This document shows positions 1-6,996 of a DNA stretch of 13,829 nucleotides, in pieces. Position numbers and translations under genes: made by a program. The DNA is from Halorhodospira sp. (lineage in GTDB: Bacteria > Pseudomonadota > Gammaproteobacteria > Nitrococcales > Halorhodospiraceae), in contig SKYL01000277.1 of the NCBI GenBank assembly GCA_007127935.1, positions 1 through 13,829 on the forward strand, in the 5' to 3' direction. Every line of letters starts with the position of its first letter. The stretch's first letter is position 1. The notes beneath the pieces were generated by a model. It was not told the origin of the DNA. It worked only from the letters and a program-made list of their open reading frames with translations, and searched no databases.

Positions 1-296
1 TGCAACACGCCAAGCGCAAGACCATCGGCATCCGCGTCCCGGCCAATCCGACCGCCCAGGCATTGTTGGAGGAGATGGGCGAGCCGTTGATGAGCGTCAC
101 CCTGCAACTGCCCGGTGACGCCGGACCCATGACCGATCCGGAGGAGATCCGCGACCGGTTGGGGAACATCCTCGACGCCGTGGTGGCCACCGGCCTGGGG
201 GAGGTGGAGCCCAGCACGGTGGTCGATCTCACCGGGCCGGTGGCCGAAGTGATCCGTGCCGGCATGGGCGATACCACCGTTTTCGAGAGCGCCTGA
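1..296 (+). CDS. yciO: YciO-family (Sua5/YciO/YrdC) protein, 3' end only
   Basis: This is the C-terminal part of a Sua5/YciO/YrdC-domain protein. The reading frame is open from base 3 and stops with TGA at 294-296, so about 97 residues are visible and the start lies left of the window. The visible start carries the family's conserved basic stretch KRKTIGIRVP. It is followed by GEPLMSVTLQLPG and a DPEEIRDRLG helix, and a VVDLTG segment lies near the end. These resemble E. coli YciO as I remember it. The YrdC fold binds ATP and makes threonylcarbamoyl-AMP for the tRNA t6A modification. YciO itself is a paralogue whose main role is less certain, so I do not call it the essential enzyme. It lies 30 bases before trpS on the same strand, an order common in gammaproteobacteria. 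The fold call is firm; YciO rather than TsaC/Sua5 is likely. Confidence 0.85.
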   Translation, partial: QHAKRKTIGIRVPANPTAQALLEEMGEPLMSVTLQLPGDAGPMTDPEEIRDRLGNILDAVVATGLGEVEPSTVVDLTGPVAEVIRAGMGDTTVFESA

Positions 297-313
297 TCCA
301 GCGAGCGCAATAC

Positions 314-320
314 AGGAGGG
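314..320 (+). promoter_or_regulatory. Strong ribosome binding site that decides the TTG start of trpS
   Basis: A near-perfect Shine-Dalgarno core, AGGAGGG, sits 6 bases before a TTG codon at 327-329. The first ATG downstream in frame falls inside the synthetase signature region (residue 15), so TTG is the most sensible start. Confidence 0.8.
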
Positions 321-326
321 TCTTTC

Positions 327-1544
327 TTGGCGAACGTGATTGCGCGGCCCCGCCGTGTTCTTTCCGGAATGCGGCCCACGGGCAAGCTGCACCTCGGTCA
401 CTACCATGGGGTGTTGAAGAACTGGGTGCGGCTCCAGAGCGAGTACGAGTGCTTCTTTTTCGTCGCCGACTGGCATGCGCTGACGACGCACTACGAGGAC
501 CCCGGTGTCATCGCCGAAAACGTCTGGGAGATGGTGATCGACTGGCTCGCCTGCGGGGTGAACCCGAATCTGGCCCACCTGTTCATCCAGTCCCGGGTGC
601 CGGAGCACGCGGAGTTGCATTTGCTGCTCTCCATGGTGACCCCGCTGGGTTGGCTGGAGCGGGTGCCCACCTTCAAGGATCAGCAATTGCAGTTGCGGGA
701 TCGGGACCTCGCCACCTACGGTTTTCTCGGCTACCCATTACTCCAGTCGGCGGACGTGCTGATCTACAAGGCCACCGATGTGCCGGTGGGTGAGGATCAG
801 GTGGCGCACCTGGAGTTGACCCGGGAGGTGGCGCGGCGCTTCAACCACATCTACGGCGTCGAGCCGGACTTCGCCGAGAAGGCCGAGGAGGCGGCGCGTA
901 AGATGGGCAAGAAGAACGCCCGGCTCTATTTCGACTTGCGGCGCCGCTATCAGGAGCGGGGCGAGCGGGAGGCGCTGGAGGTGGCCCACGCGCTGTTGGA
1001 GGAGCAGGCCAACATCACCATGGCCGATCGGGAACGGCTCTTCGGCTATCTGGACGGCAGTAGCCGGGAGATCCTCCCGGAGCCCGAGGTGTTGCTGACC
1101 CCGGCGGCCAAGATGCCCGGTCTCGACGGACGCAAGATGTCGAAGTCGTACAGCAACACCATTGGACTGCGTGAGCCGCCGGAGGAGGTGGAGCGCAAGC
1201 TGCGGACCATGCCCACCGATCCGGCCCGGGTGCGCCGCATCGACCCCGGCAACCCGGAGAAGTGCCCGGTGTGGGAGTTCCACCGGATCTACTCCGATGA
1301 CAAGACCCGCGAATGGGTGTGGCAGGGGTGCACCACCGCCGGCATCGGCTGCCTCGACTGCAAGCGGCCCATCATCGACGCCGTGGAGGCCGAGTTGGCT
1401 CCGATCCGGGCCCATGCCCTGGAGTACCAGGAAGACCCGGAGCGGGTGCGGACCCTCATCGCCGAGGGCTGCGAGGCCGCCCGGGATGAAGCCCGGGAGA
1501 CGTTGGCCGAGGTGCGTGCCGCCATGGGGCTCGACTACCGGTGA
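327..1544 (+). CDS. trpS: Tryptophanyl-tRNA synthetase with a four-cysteine motif
   Basis: This class I synthetase charges tRNA-Trp with tryptophan in the cytoplasm. The 405-residue product has the HIGH-type signature HLGH at residues 22-25 and KMSKS at 270-274. It is longer than the compact roughly 330-residue TrpRS. The extra length comes mainly from a charged helical insertion (about 185-255) before KMSKS. The C-terminal half has Cys313, Cys335, Cys342 and Cys345, spaced C-x21-C-x6-C-x2-C. This is nearly the spacing I recall for the [4Fe-4S] cluster of Thermotoga maritima TrpRS, which lies in the anticodon-binding domain. Iron-sulfur binding here is an inference from that spacing. The start is TTG, backed by a strong ribosome binding site. 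The stop overlaps the GTG start of scpA by 4 bases, so the two are probably translationally coupled. Confidence 0.96.
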   Translation: MANVIARPRRVLSGMRPTGKLHLGHYHGVLKNWVRLQSEYECFFFVADWHALTTHYEDPGVIAENVWEMVIDWLACGVNPNLAHLFIQSRVPEHAELHLLLSMVTPLGWLERVPTFKDQQLQLRDRDLATYGFLGYPLLQSADVLIYKATDVPVGEDQVAHLELTREVARRFNHIYGVEPDFAEKAEEAARKMGKKNARLYFDLRRRYQERGEREALEVAHALLEEQANITMADRERLFGYLDGSSREILPEPEVLLTPAAKMPGLDGRKMSKSYSNTIGLREPPEEVERKLRTMPTDPARVRRIDPGNPEKCPVWEFHRIYSDDKTREWVWQGCTTAGIGCLDCKRPIIDAVEAELAPIRAHALEYQEDPERVRTLIAEGCEAARDEARETLAEVRAAMGLDYR

Positions 1545-2293
1545 ATGCGTCGTCGGTGCAAGAGCTTCCGCACGACCTCTATATCCCGCCGGATGCGCTG
1601 GAGGTCTTCCTGGAGACCTTCGAGGGGCCGCTGGACCTGCTGCTCTACCTGATCCGGCGGCAAAACCTCGATATCCTCGATATCCCTATCGCCGAGATCA
1701 CGCGGCAGTACATCCAGTACGTGGATCTGATGCAGGAGCTGCGGCTGGAACTGGCGGCGGAGTATCTGGTCATGGCCGCGATGCTGGCCGAGATCAAGTC
1801 GCGGATGCTCCTCCCGAGGCCCCCGGCGGCTCCGGAAGAGGAGGACGTCGACCCCCGGGCCGAATTGATCCGCCGTCTCCAAGAGTATGAGCAATTCAAA
1901 CAGGCCGCCGAGCAACTCGATACGCTGCCCCGGATGGGGCGGGATCTCTTTCCGACCCTGGTTTCGGCGCCGGACTGCCATCCGCAGCAGCGCTTGCCCG
2001 AGGTGGGATTGCGGGAGTTGCTGCTGGCGCTGGCGGAGGTCATGCGCCGGGCCAAGCTGAGCGAGCACCACCACGTCCGGCGGGAGCACCTGAGCGTGCG
2101 GGAACGGATGAGCGAGGTTCTGGCGCAGCTGTCCGGGGAGCGTTTCCGGTCCTTCGGTGAACTCTTTCCGGTGGATAAGGGGCGGCCCGGTGTGGTGGTG
2201 ACCTTTTTGGCGTTGCTGGAACTGGTCCGTGAATCGCTGGTGGAGTTGGTTCAGAATGAACCCTTTGCCCCGATCTATGTGCGTGCCCGTTAA
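1541..2293 (+). CDS. scpA: Segregation and condensation protein A
   Basis: ScpA is the kleisin subunit of the SMC-ScpAB condensin. It bridges SMC heads, binds ScpB, and helps compact and segregate the chromosome. The 250-residue protein has the typical N-terminal segment FEGPLDLLLYLIRRQNLDI, followed by DIPIAEITRQY and the helix ending AEYLVMAAMLAEIKSRMLLP. An acidic linker follows (EEEDVDPRAE). The C-terminal part holds the winged helix (VTFLALLELVRESLVEL). The start is GTG at 1541, inside the end of trpS (GTGA overlap). The stop TAA directly abuts the ATG of scpB. No separate ribosome binding site is obvious, which suits translation coupled to trpS. Its presence with scpB implies an SMC-type condensin rather than MukBEF. 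Confidence 0.95.
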   Translation: MNASSVQELPHDLYIPPDALEVFLETFEGPLDLLLYLIRRQNLDILDIPIAEITRQYIQYVDLMQELRLELAAEYLVMAAMLAEIKSRMLLPRPPAAPEEEDVDPRAELIRRLQEYEQFKQAAEQLDTLPRMGRDLFPTLVSAPDCHPQQRLPEVGLRELLLALAEVMRRAKLSEHHHVRREHLSVRERMSEVLAQLSGERFRSFGELFPVDKGRPGVVVTFLALLELVRESLVELVQNEPFAPIYVRAR

Positions 2294-2920
2294 ATGCAGC
2301 CCAACGTAAAGAGCATCATCGAGGCGGCGTTGATGGCCGCCGGTGAGGCGTTGACCATCGAGCGCCTGCAAGGGCTGTTCGAGGCCGGTGAGGCGCCCGG
2401 CCGGGAGGAGGTCCGCCGGGTCATCGCCGAGCTGAGCGCCGATTATGCCCGGCGCGGCATCGAGGTCCGGGAGGTGGCCGGCGGCTACCGCATTCAAGTC
2501 CGCGCGGAGCTGTCGCCGTGGCTCTCCCGCCTGTGGGAGGAGAAGCCGGCCCGCTACTCCCGGGCCCTGCTCGAGACCTTGGCCCTGATCGCCTACCGCC
2601 AGCCGATCACCCGGGGCGAGATCGAGCAGGTGCGCGGCGTCACCGTCAGCACCTCCATCGTGCGTACCCTCGAGGAGCGCGGTTGGATTCGTGTCGTGGG
2701 CCGCAAGGACATGCCCGGGCGCCCGGCCATGTACGCCACCACCCGCGCCTTTCTGGAGCACTTCAATCTGCGCTCACTCGACAACCTTCCCGATCTGGCG
2801 ACCCTCCAGGACCCCGATCAGGCTTTCTTGGAACTCGATCTGCGCCTGCCGGACGAGGTGGATGAGGAGGAATCCACGGATGTGGACCCCGCCGATCATG
2901 AAGAGGACGAGCGTTCGTGA
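2294..2920 (+). CDS. scpB: Segregation and condensation protein B
   Basis: ScpB dimerises through tandem winged helices and regulates the SMC-ScpA complex. The 208-residue product starts with IIEAALMAAGEALT, typical of the first winged helix. It continues through a second domain carrying the family hallmark LETLALIAYRQPITRGEIEQ, then VRTLEERGWIRVVGRKDMPGRP and a YATTRAFLEHFNLRSLDNLP segment. The tail is strongly acidic (EVDEEESTDVDPADHEEDE), as in many ScpB proteins. The ATG follows the scpA stop with no gap. The stop overlaps the start of rluB. It sits in its standard position after scpA. Confidence 0.95.
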   Translation: MQPNVKSIIEAALMAAGEALTIERLQGLFEAGEAPGREEVRRVIAELSADYARRGIEVREVAGGYRIQVRAELSPWLSRLWEEKPARYSRALLETLALIAYRQPITRGEIEQVRGVTVSTSIVRTLEERGWIRVVGRKDMPGRPAMYATTRAFLEHFNLRSLDNLPDLATLQDPDQAFLELDLRLPDEVDEEESTDVDPADHEEDERS

Positions 2921-3756
2921 TGGAAGATGAGGAAGCCGGCTCCGGCTCCGTGGGCGAAAAGCTGCAAAAGGTGTTGGCGCGGGCCGGTCTCGGTTCGCGC
3001 CGTGAGTTGGAGGCGGTCATCGCCGCCGGGCGGGTCACCGTGGACGGCCAAGTGGCGCGCCTGGGCGACCGGGTCACGCCACGCGCCCACGTGGAGGTGG
3101 ATGGACGGACGATCCAACGCATCCAGCGCGATCCGCCGCGGCGGGTGCTGATCTACAACAAGCCCGAGGGGGAGTTGACCACCCGCTCCGACCCCGAGGG
3201 GCGGCCGACGGTCTTTCGCTCCCTGCCGCGGGTGCGCGGGCGCTGGATCGCGGTGGGACGGTTGGATCTCAACAGCCAAGGTTTGATGCTCTTTACCACC
3301 GACGGGGAACTGGCCAACGCCTTGATGCACCCTTCCCGGGAGGTGGAGCGGGAGTACGCCTGCCGGGTCTACGGCGAGGTCACCGAAGAAATGGTCCAAC
3401 GCCTGGTGGACGGTGTCGAGCTGGACGACGGTTCGGCCCACTTCGAGGTGGTGGAGTCGGGGATGCCCCTGGATGAACCCCTGGAGGCGGGCAACGCTTG
3501 GTACCACGTCATCGTCAAGGAGGGGCGTAACCGCGAGGTGCGGCGGTTGTGGGAGTCCCAGGGGGTGAAGGTGAGCCGGCTGATCCGCGTGCGGTACGGG
3601 CCGGTGGTTCTGTCTAGGGATCTGCGGCGGGGGCGGTTTCGGGAGTTGCCGGACGCGGAGAAGGAGGCGCTCTACCGTCACGCCGGGCTGGAGCCGCCGC
3701 CCCGGCGTCCGGCACGCCGTCCCCCGGCCCGCCGCGGGCGGCGGAGTTCGCGCTGA
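2917..3756 (+). CDS. rluB: 23S rRNA pseudouridine synthase, RluB type
   Basis: This is an RsuA/RluB/E/F-family pseudouridine synthase. RluB converts U2605 (E. coli numbering) of 23S rRNA. An S4 RNA-binding domain spans about residues 14-60 (EKLQKVLARAGLGSRRELE and GRVTVDG). The catalytic domain follows, with the nucleophilic Asp117 in GRLDLNSQGLMLF (numbering from GTG), then TTDGELANALMHPS and, near its end, KEGRNREVRRLWES. The C-terminal tail after about residue 255 is very rich in arginine and proline, a usual RluB feature that probably contacts rRNA. The start is either GTG 2917 or ATG 2920. Both overlap the scpB stop and an upstream GAGG at 2903-2906 could serve either, so I keep the longer form. 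RluB rather than RluE/F or RsuA follows from the tail and the scpAB neighbourhood. Confidence 0.92.
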   Translation: MMEDEEAGSGSVGEKLQKVLARAGLGSRRELEAVIAAGRVTVDGQVARLGDRVTPRAHVEVDGRTIQRIQRDPPRRVLIYNKPEGELTTRSDPEGRPTVFRSLPRVRGRWIAVGRLDLNSQGLMLFTTDGELANALMHPSREVEREYACRVYGEVTEEMVQRLVDGVELDDGSAHFEVVESGMPLDEPLEAGNAWYHVIVKEGRNREVRRLWESQGVKVSRLIRVRYGPVVLSRDLRRGRFRELPDAEKEALYRHAGLEPPPRRPARRPPARRGRRSSR

Positions 3757-3765
3757 TCGGTCACG

Positions 3766-3895
3766 CCGTCACTGCGGACCGGTTACTCCGTCATTGCGAG
3801 GAGCGGAGCGACAAAGCAATCTCCATGGGTTGGCGTCCAAGTGGGGGAGATTGCTTCGCTTCGCTCGCAATGACGGAATGAGCCCGTAGTGATGG
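3766..3895. repeat. Nested palindromic dispersed-type repeat between convergent genes
   Basis: The core is an imperfect inverted repeat. The left arm (3788-3824) begins CCGTCATTGCGAG and ends AAGCAATCTCC. The right arm (3846-3876) is its reverse complement but 6 bases shorter, with a 21-base loop. From memory, arms of this kind (ATTGCGAG followed by GCGAAGCAATC) occur as REP-like elements in many proteobacterial genomes. A weaker outer pair extends the symmetry: CCGTCACTGCGGA at 3766-3778 matches the reverse complement of 3883-3895 at 10 of 13 positions. The element fills most of the gap between the rluB and glycosylase stops. In RNA either strand would form a long hairpin, so it may serve as a two-way transcription end or mRNA stabiliser. 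That role is inferred. Confidence 0.8.
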
Positions 3896-3910
3896 AATGG
3901 ATCGGGATGT

Positions 3911-4585
3911 TTAAGTCGGGCAGTCGGTGCGTAGGGGGCAGGTCTCGCACTTGGGTTTGGGGCGGCAGATCTCTTTGCCGTGGGCGACGAAAAGGGCGTG
4001 GAGTTCGTTCATGGAGTCCACATCGTCGCCCAGGACCGACTCCACCATCCATCTTAGATCTTCGTAAGGCTCGTCCCCCCGAATCCACCCCAGCCGGGAG
4101 AGGATGCGGCGGGTGTAGGCGTCGATGACGAAGACTGGCCGGGAAAAGGCGTAGAGGACGATATCGTCGGCGGTCTCCGGTCCGATGCCGTTGACCGCCA
4201 GCAGGCGCGCCCGCAGGTCGCCGGTCTCCAGCTGCTCCAGGCTGGGATGCCCTCCCGCCTCCAGGTAGGCGGCGCAGAGGTTGCGCAGCCGTTGCGCCTT
4301 CACGTTGAAGTAGCCGGAGGGGCGGATGGCCTCCGCCAAGGCCTCCACCGGGGCGGAGAGGATCGCTTCGGCGTCGAGCCAGCGGCGGGCGCGCAGGTTG
4401 GCGATGGCGCGCGCCACGTTGGTCCAGGCCGTATTCTGGGTGAGGACGGCGCCCACCATCACTTCGAAAGGGGTTTCGGCGGGCCACCACCGCTGCGGGC
4501 CGTAGTGGTCACGGAGTGACGCCAGCAGGTGGTGGAGACGCTCGTCGCAGAGGTCGCCACCACGCTCCGGGCGGCGCGGGGTCAC
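3911..4585 (-). CDS. Endonuclease III-related DNA glycosylase (COG2231-like)
   Basis: This is a base-excision-repair glycosylase of the HhH-GPD superfamily, 224 residues. The helix-hairpin-helix reads LLAVNGIGPETADDIVLYAF (residues 128-147), followed by VIDAYTRRILSRLG with the conserved catalytic aspartate at Asp155. Where classical endonuclease III (Nth) has the lyase lysine (GxGxKTA), this protein has Glu137, so it is probably a monofunctional glycosylase. The substrate cannot be read from sequence; relatives include MagIII-type 3-methyladenine glycosylases. Cys207, 213, 216 and 222 form C-x5-C-x2-C-x5-C, a [4Fe-4S] loop one residue shorter than the x6 of E. coli Nth. The frame is open up to 4651, but I place the start at GTG 4585, which overlaps the yciK stop by 4 bases and removes a basic non-family N-terminus. 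It is likely coupled to yciK. Confidence 0.88.
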   Translation of the reverse strand: MTPRRPERGGDLCDERLHHLLASLRDHYGPQRWWPAETPFEVMVGAVLTQNTAWTNVARAIANLRARRWLDAEAILSAPVEALAEAIRPSGYFNVKAQRLRNLCAAYLEAGGHPSLEQLETGDLRARLLAVNGIGPETADDIVLYAFSRPVFVIDAYTRRILSRLGWIRGDEPYEDLRWMVESVLGDDVDSMNELHALFVAHGKEICRPKPKCETCPLRTDCPT

Positions 4586-5352
4586 TTCTGCGATGGCGCC
4601 ACGGTCAGTGCTTGGCCGTGGACGCCGGTGCTTTCGGGGCCGAGAAGCCACAGGAAGGCCCCCGCCACCTGCTCCGGCAGCGGGTGAAGTCCCGCCTCCT
4701 CCGCGGGGAAGGCGTCGCGCCGGAATTGGGTTGAGACTGGTCCGGGGTCGATGGAGTTGACCCGCACCGGGGTGGTGTCGGCCAGCTCCGCCGCCAGGAT
4801 GCGCATCATCCCCTCAAGCCCCGCCTTGGAGACGCCGTAGGCGCCCCAGTACGGGCCGCCGTTCCGTCCCACCGCGTCGGAGGTGAAGAGCAGGGAGGCA
4901 TCGGGCGATTTGCGCAGCAGCGGCAGGCACGCCCGGGTCAGCATGAACGGGGCGTTGAGGTTGATCTGCAAGGTGCGGTACCACGACTCCACGTCGTAGA
5001 GCTCCATCGGCGCCGGGCGGCCCAGCGCGGCGGCAGTATGGAGGATGCCGTCCAGCCGGCCCAACTGCTCGCCGATGGTCTGGGCCACCTCCGGGTAGTG
5101 GTCGAAAGAGGCGCCTTCCAGGTTCATCGGGTAGATGGCGGGCTCGGGGCCGATCTCGGTCAACTCATCGTAGACCGCCTCCAGCCGTTTGATCTCGCGG
5201 CCCAGCAGCACGACAGTGGCCCCAGCGGCGGCCAGGCGGCGGCTCACCGCGTGGCCGATGCCTCCGGTGGCGCCGGTGACCAGGATCACCCGGTCGGCCA
5301 GCAGGTTGGGGGCGGCTTGGTAGTCGGCGCTGACGGTCTGTTGCGAGATCAC
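4582..5352 (-). CDS. yciK: YciK-type short-chain dehydrogenase/reductase
   Basis: This 256-residue protein is a classical SDR with a Rossmann fold. The nucleotide-binding motif TGATGGIG is at residues 26-33, with a GREIKRLE segment after beta-2. The usual NNAG is replaced by HTAA (105-108). The catalytic residues are visible as Asn131, Ser158 (FTSD), Tyr172 and Lys176 (YGVSK), followed by NSIDPGPVST. It resembles E. coli YciK in the LLFTSDAVGRNG stretch, in WGAY and in length. The physiological substrate of YciK is not established to my knowledge. The start is GTG at 5352 with only a weak upstream purine stretch. From memory, in Pseudomonas yciK follows mupP directly; here a regulator gene on the other strand separates them. 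It leads into the glycosylase gene by a GTGA overlap. Confidence 0.9.
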   Translation of the reverse strand: MISQQTVSADYQAAPNLLADRVILVTGATGGIGHAVSRRLAAAGATVVLLGREIKRLEAVYDELTEIGPEPAIYPMNLEGASFDHYPEVAQTIGEQLGRLDGILHTAAALGRPAPMELYDVESWYRTLQINLNAPFMLTRACLPLLRKSPDASLLFTSDAVGRNGGPYWGAYGVSKAGLEGMMRILAAELADTTPVRVNSIDPGPVSTQFRRDAFPAEEAGLHPLPEQVAGAFLWLLGPESTGVHGQALTVAPSQK

Positions 5353-5476
5353 GGGGATGTTCTACTTCCAGGCGGCTATTGTGGACGCAACGCTACACTG
5401 CTGCTCGTTTTCCGGCAACACTGGGTAAAAACTTAGGCAAACTTGGTGACGGTGTTTAAGAATAAGTCCAAACGTG

Positions 5477-5496
5477 TGACTTGTCGCGCCAAATCA
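5477..5496. promoter_or_regulatory. Candidate operator: 20-bp imperfect palindrome upstream of the Crp/Fnr-type gene
   Basis: The sequence TGACTTGTCGCGCCAAATCA is symmetric at 8 of 10 base pairs (TGAyTTGkCG half-sites). It lies about 103 bases before the regulator's ATG, in the 246-base gap shared with the divergent yciK. Size and symmetry suit a Crp/Fnr dimer, but the spacing (TTG-N6-CAA) differs from the TTG-N8-CAA of FNR and NnrR sites. By my rough estimate a match this good arises by chance about once in ten such gaps. No promoter in this gap is convincing; TTGCCG and TAGCGT 17 bases apart, reading toward yciK, is a weak possibility. Confidence 0.35.
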
Positions 5497-5598
5497 GTGC
5501 GTCCGTCTGCCGCACTCCGTGGACGCTCGCGTCACCCGGGAGTAGAGTCGGGAAGGAACCGGGTTGTATCCCCATCGGTTAATAGAAGGGAGGTTTCC

Positions 5599-6324
5599 AT
5601 GGCCGGAGCACGCAGTCCCGTCGTCGATCCGGCGGCGGAGAAGGCCGCGGTCAGGAATCGGCAGGACAATGCACTGTTGCGCGGTCTGACGGAGAACGAG
5701 CGTCTCCTGGTGGTGGAGTGCGCACGGTTCGAACGCTACGGGGCGGGGGAGACGCTCTTCCATCAAGGTCGGCCGGCGGAGTGTCTCTACATGGTCCTCT
5801 CCGGGCGGGTGAAGCTCCTGACCTGCGGTGAAGAGGGCCGGGAGACCATCAACCGCTTCGTTCGCGCCGGCGATCCCTTCGCCGCGGTGGCGGGACTGGA
5901 CGAACACGCCGTCTATCCAGTGACCGCCCGCAGTGTCGATCCGACCCACGTTCTGGCGTGGCCGCGGCAACAGGCACAGCAGTTGATGAAGGGGATTCCC
6001 CGTCTGGCGATGAACCTGATGGAGGTGATGGCCGGGTATATGCGGGAAAACCTGACCGCCCACCATGAGGTGGCCACCGGCCGGGTGCCCGAGCGTTTGG
6101 CGGCGGTGATCCTGCGTCTGGCCGCCCAGGCGGGGCGTGAACACCGTGGCGGGGTCCTGTTGGAAGATCCGGTGAGCCGTCAGGACTTGGCGGAGATGAC
6201 CGGGACCACCCTCTATTCGGTCAGCCGCATCCTCAGCCAGTGGGAAGAAGAAGGCTTGGTGGAGTTGGGCCGTCGCCGCATCCTGATTCTGCGGCCCGAT
6301 GCCCTGGCCCGCCGCGAGGGCTGA
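5599..6324 (+). CDS. Crp/Fnr-family transcriptional regulator
   Basis: This 241-residue protein has an N-terminal cyclic-nucleotide-binding-type beta-barrel (about 27-130) with GETLFHQGRPAECLYMVLSGRVKL. A long dimerisation helix follows (about 130-160). The C-terminal Crp-type winged helix (about 162-238) contains VSRQDLAEMTGTTLYSVSRI. Its only cysteines are 41, 62 and 76, so the N-terminal four-cysteine oxygen sensor of FNR is absent. The cAMP-binding RSS-type motif is not evident, so the ligand is unknown. In the recognition helix the residue matching FNR Glu209 is Tyr206, while Ser209 and Arg210 are kept, implying a non-FNR/CRP target. The frame is open from 5443, but ATG 5599 has AAGGGAGG ending 5 bases upstream and starts a normal-length protein. 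It is transcribed alone, divergent from yciK and convergent with mupP. Confidence 0.93.
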   Translation: MAGARSPVVDPAAEKAAVRNRQDNALLRGLTENERLLVVECARFERYGAGETLFHQGRPAECLYMVLSGRVKLLTCGEEGRETINRFVRAGDPFAAVAGLDEHAVYPVTARSVDPTHVLAWPRQQAQQLMKGIPRLAMNLMEVMAGYMRENLTAHHEVATGRVPERLAAVILRLAAQAGREHRGGVLLEDPVSRQDLAEMTGTTLYSVSRILSQWEEEGLVELGRRRILILRPDALARREG

Positions 6325-6351
6325 TCAAAAAGGAGCCTCCAGGGGCCGGTG

Positions 6352-6996
6352 TCACCGCGCCAGCCAGTGCAGAATCTCTTCCGGTGCCCGGATCATGCCG
6401 TGGGCGCCCCACGCGGTGGGTTCATCACCGGCGTCGAGGTAGCCGAAGAGGGCCACCAGCGCCGCCGCCCCCGCACGGACCGCCGACTCCACGTCCCGCC
6501 GCGCATCCCCTACCGCCAAGCAGTCGGAGGGCGCCACGCCCAACTGCGCGGCGGCGGCCAAGACCGGGTCCGGGTACGGCTTGGGGCGGGGCAGATCGTC
6601 GCCGCAGACGACGGTGCCGGGGCGCAGGTTCAACGCCTCCAGCAGCGGCCGCGCCAACCGCCCCGGCTTGTTGGTGACCACCCCCCACGGCACCCCCTCC
6701 GCCTCCAGGGCGGCCAGCACTTCCAGGGTGCCGGGGAAGGGGCGGCTGCGCTCGGTCAGGCAGCGGCGGTAGCGGTCCACCACGGCCCGGGCCAGGCGTT
6801 GGGTGTGGGGGTCGTCGGGGGCGAGGGAGAACGCCTGCTGGACCATCACCGCGGCGCCGTGGGAGACGGTGGCGCGCACCGCCCCGGGCGGTGCCGGCGG
6901 CCGCCCCTCGGCGGCCAGCACCTCGGCCAAGCTGTGGATCAGGTCGGGGGCGGTGTCGATCAGCGTCCCGTCCAGGTCGAAGAGGACCGCCCTCAT
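6352..6996 (-). CDS. mupP: HAD phosphatase, N-acetylmuramic acid 6-phosphate phosphatase (MupP) type
   Basis: This is a 214-residue HAD-superfamily phosphatase of the phosphoglycolate phosphatase (Gph) type. All four HAD motifs are present: FDLDGT with nucleophile Asp7 and acid Asp9, Thr108 in VVTNKP, Lys139 in RPKPYPDP, and Asp164/Asp168 in VGDARRD. An alpha-helical cap lies between motifs I and II. MupP removes phosphate from MurNAc-6-P in the anabolic peptidoglycan recycling route described in Pseudomonas, whereas Gph clears 2-phosphoglycolate. Motifs alone do not separate the two. I favour MupP because it directly follows ubiG in the neighbourhood where, as I recall, Pseudomonas mupP is found. 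ATG 6996 overlaps the ubiG stop by 4 bases. The frame is open far upstream, but that stretch is ubiG read in another frame. Confidence 0.85.
   Translation of the reverse strand: MRAVLFDLDGTLIDTAPDLIHSLAEVLAAEGRPPAPPGAVRATVSHGAAVMVQQAFSLAPDDPHTQRLARAVVDRYRRCLTERSRPFPGTLEVLAALEAEGVPWGVVTNKPGRLARPLLEALNLRPGTVVCGDDLPRPKPYPDPVLAAAAQLGVAPSDCLAVGDARRDVESAVRAGAAALVALFGYLDAGDEPTAWGAHGMIRAPEEILHWLAR

Noticed and set aside
1535..2761. Long - strand open frame (408 codons) across scpA and scpB
   Set aside because: Antisense shadow of two well-identified genes. The translation is low-complexity, rich in H, L, G and Q, with no recognisable domain.
3783..4490. - strand open frame running through the inverted repeat and the glycosylase
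   Set aside because: It is the glycosylase read in another frame plus repeat DNA. The end is translated repeat sequence.
4586..4651. Upstream extension of the glycosylase to an earlier start
   Set aside because: It would overlap yciK by 70 bases and add a basic segment not typical of the family; the GTGA overlap start is simpler.
5443..5598. Upstream extension of the Crp/Fnr-type protein by 52 residues
   Set aside because: It is not typical of the family, and a strong ribosome binding site precedes ATG 5599. The candidate operator also lies here.
5599..6324. Calling the regulator FNR or CRP by name
   Set aside because: It lacks the FNR cysteine cluster, has Tyr in place of the key Glu of the recognition helix, and shows no clear cAMP-binding signature.
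6325..6351. Possible terminator between the regulator gene and mupP (T-run on the - strand)
   Set aside because: The only stem beside the T5 run is 4 bp with almost no loop, too weak to claim.
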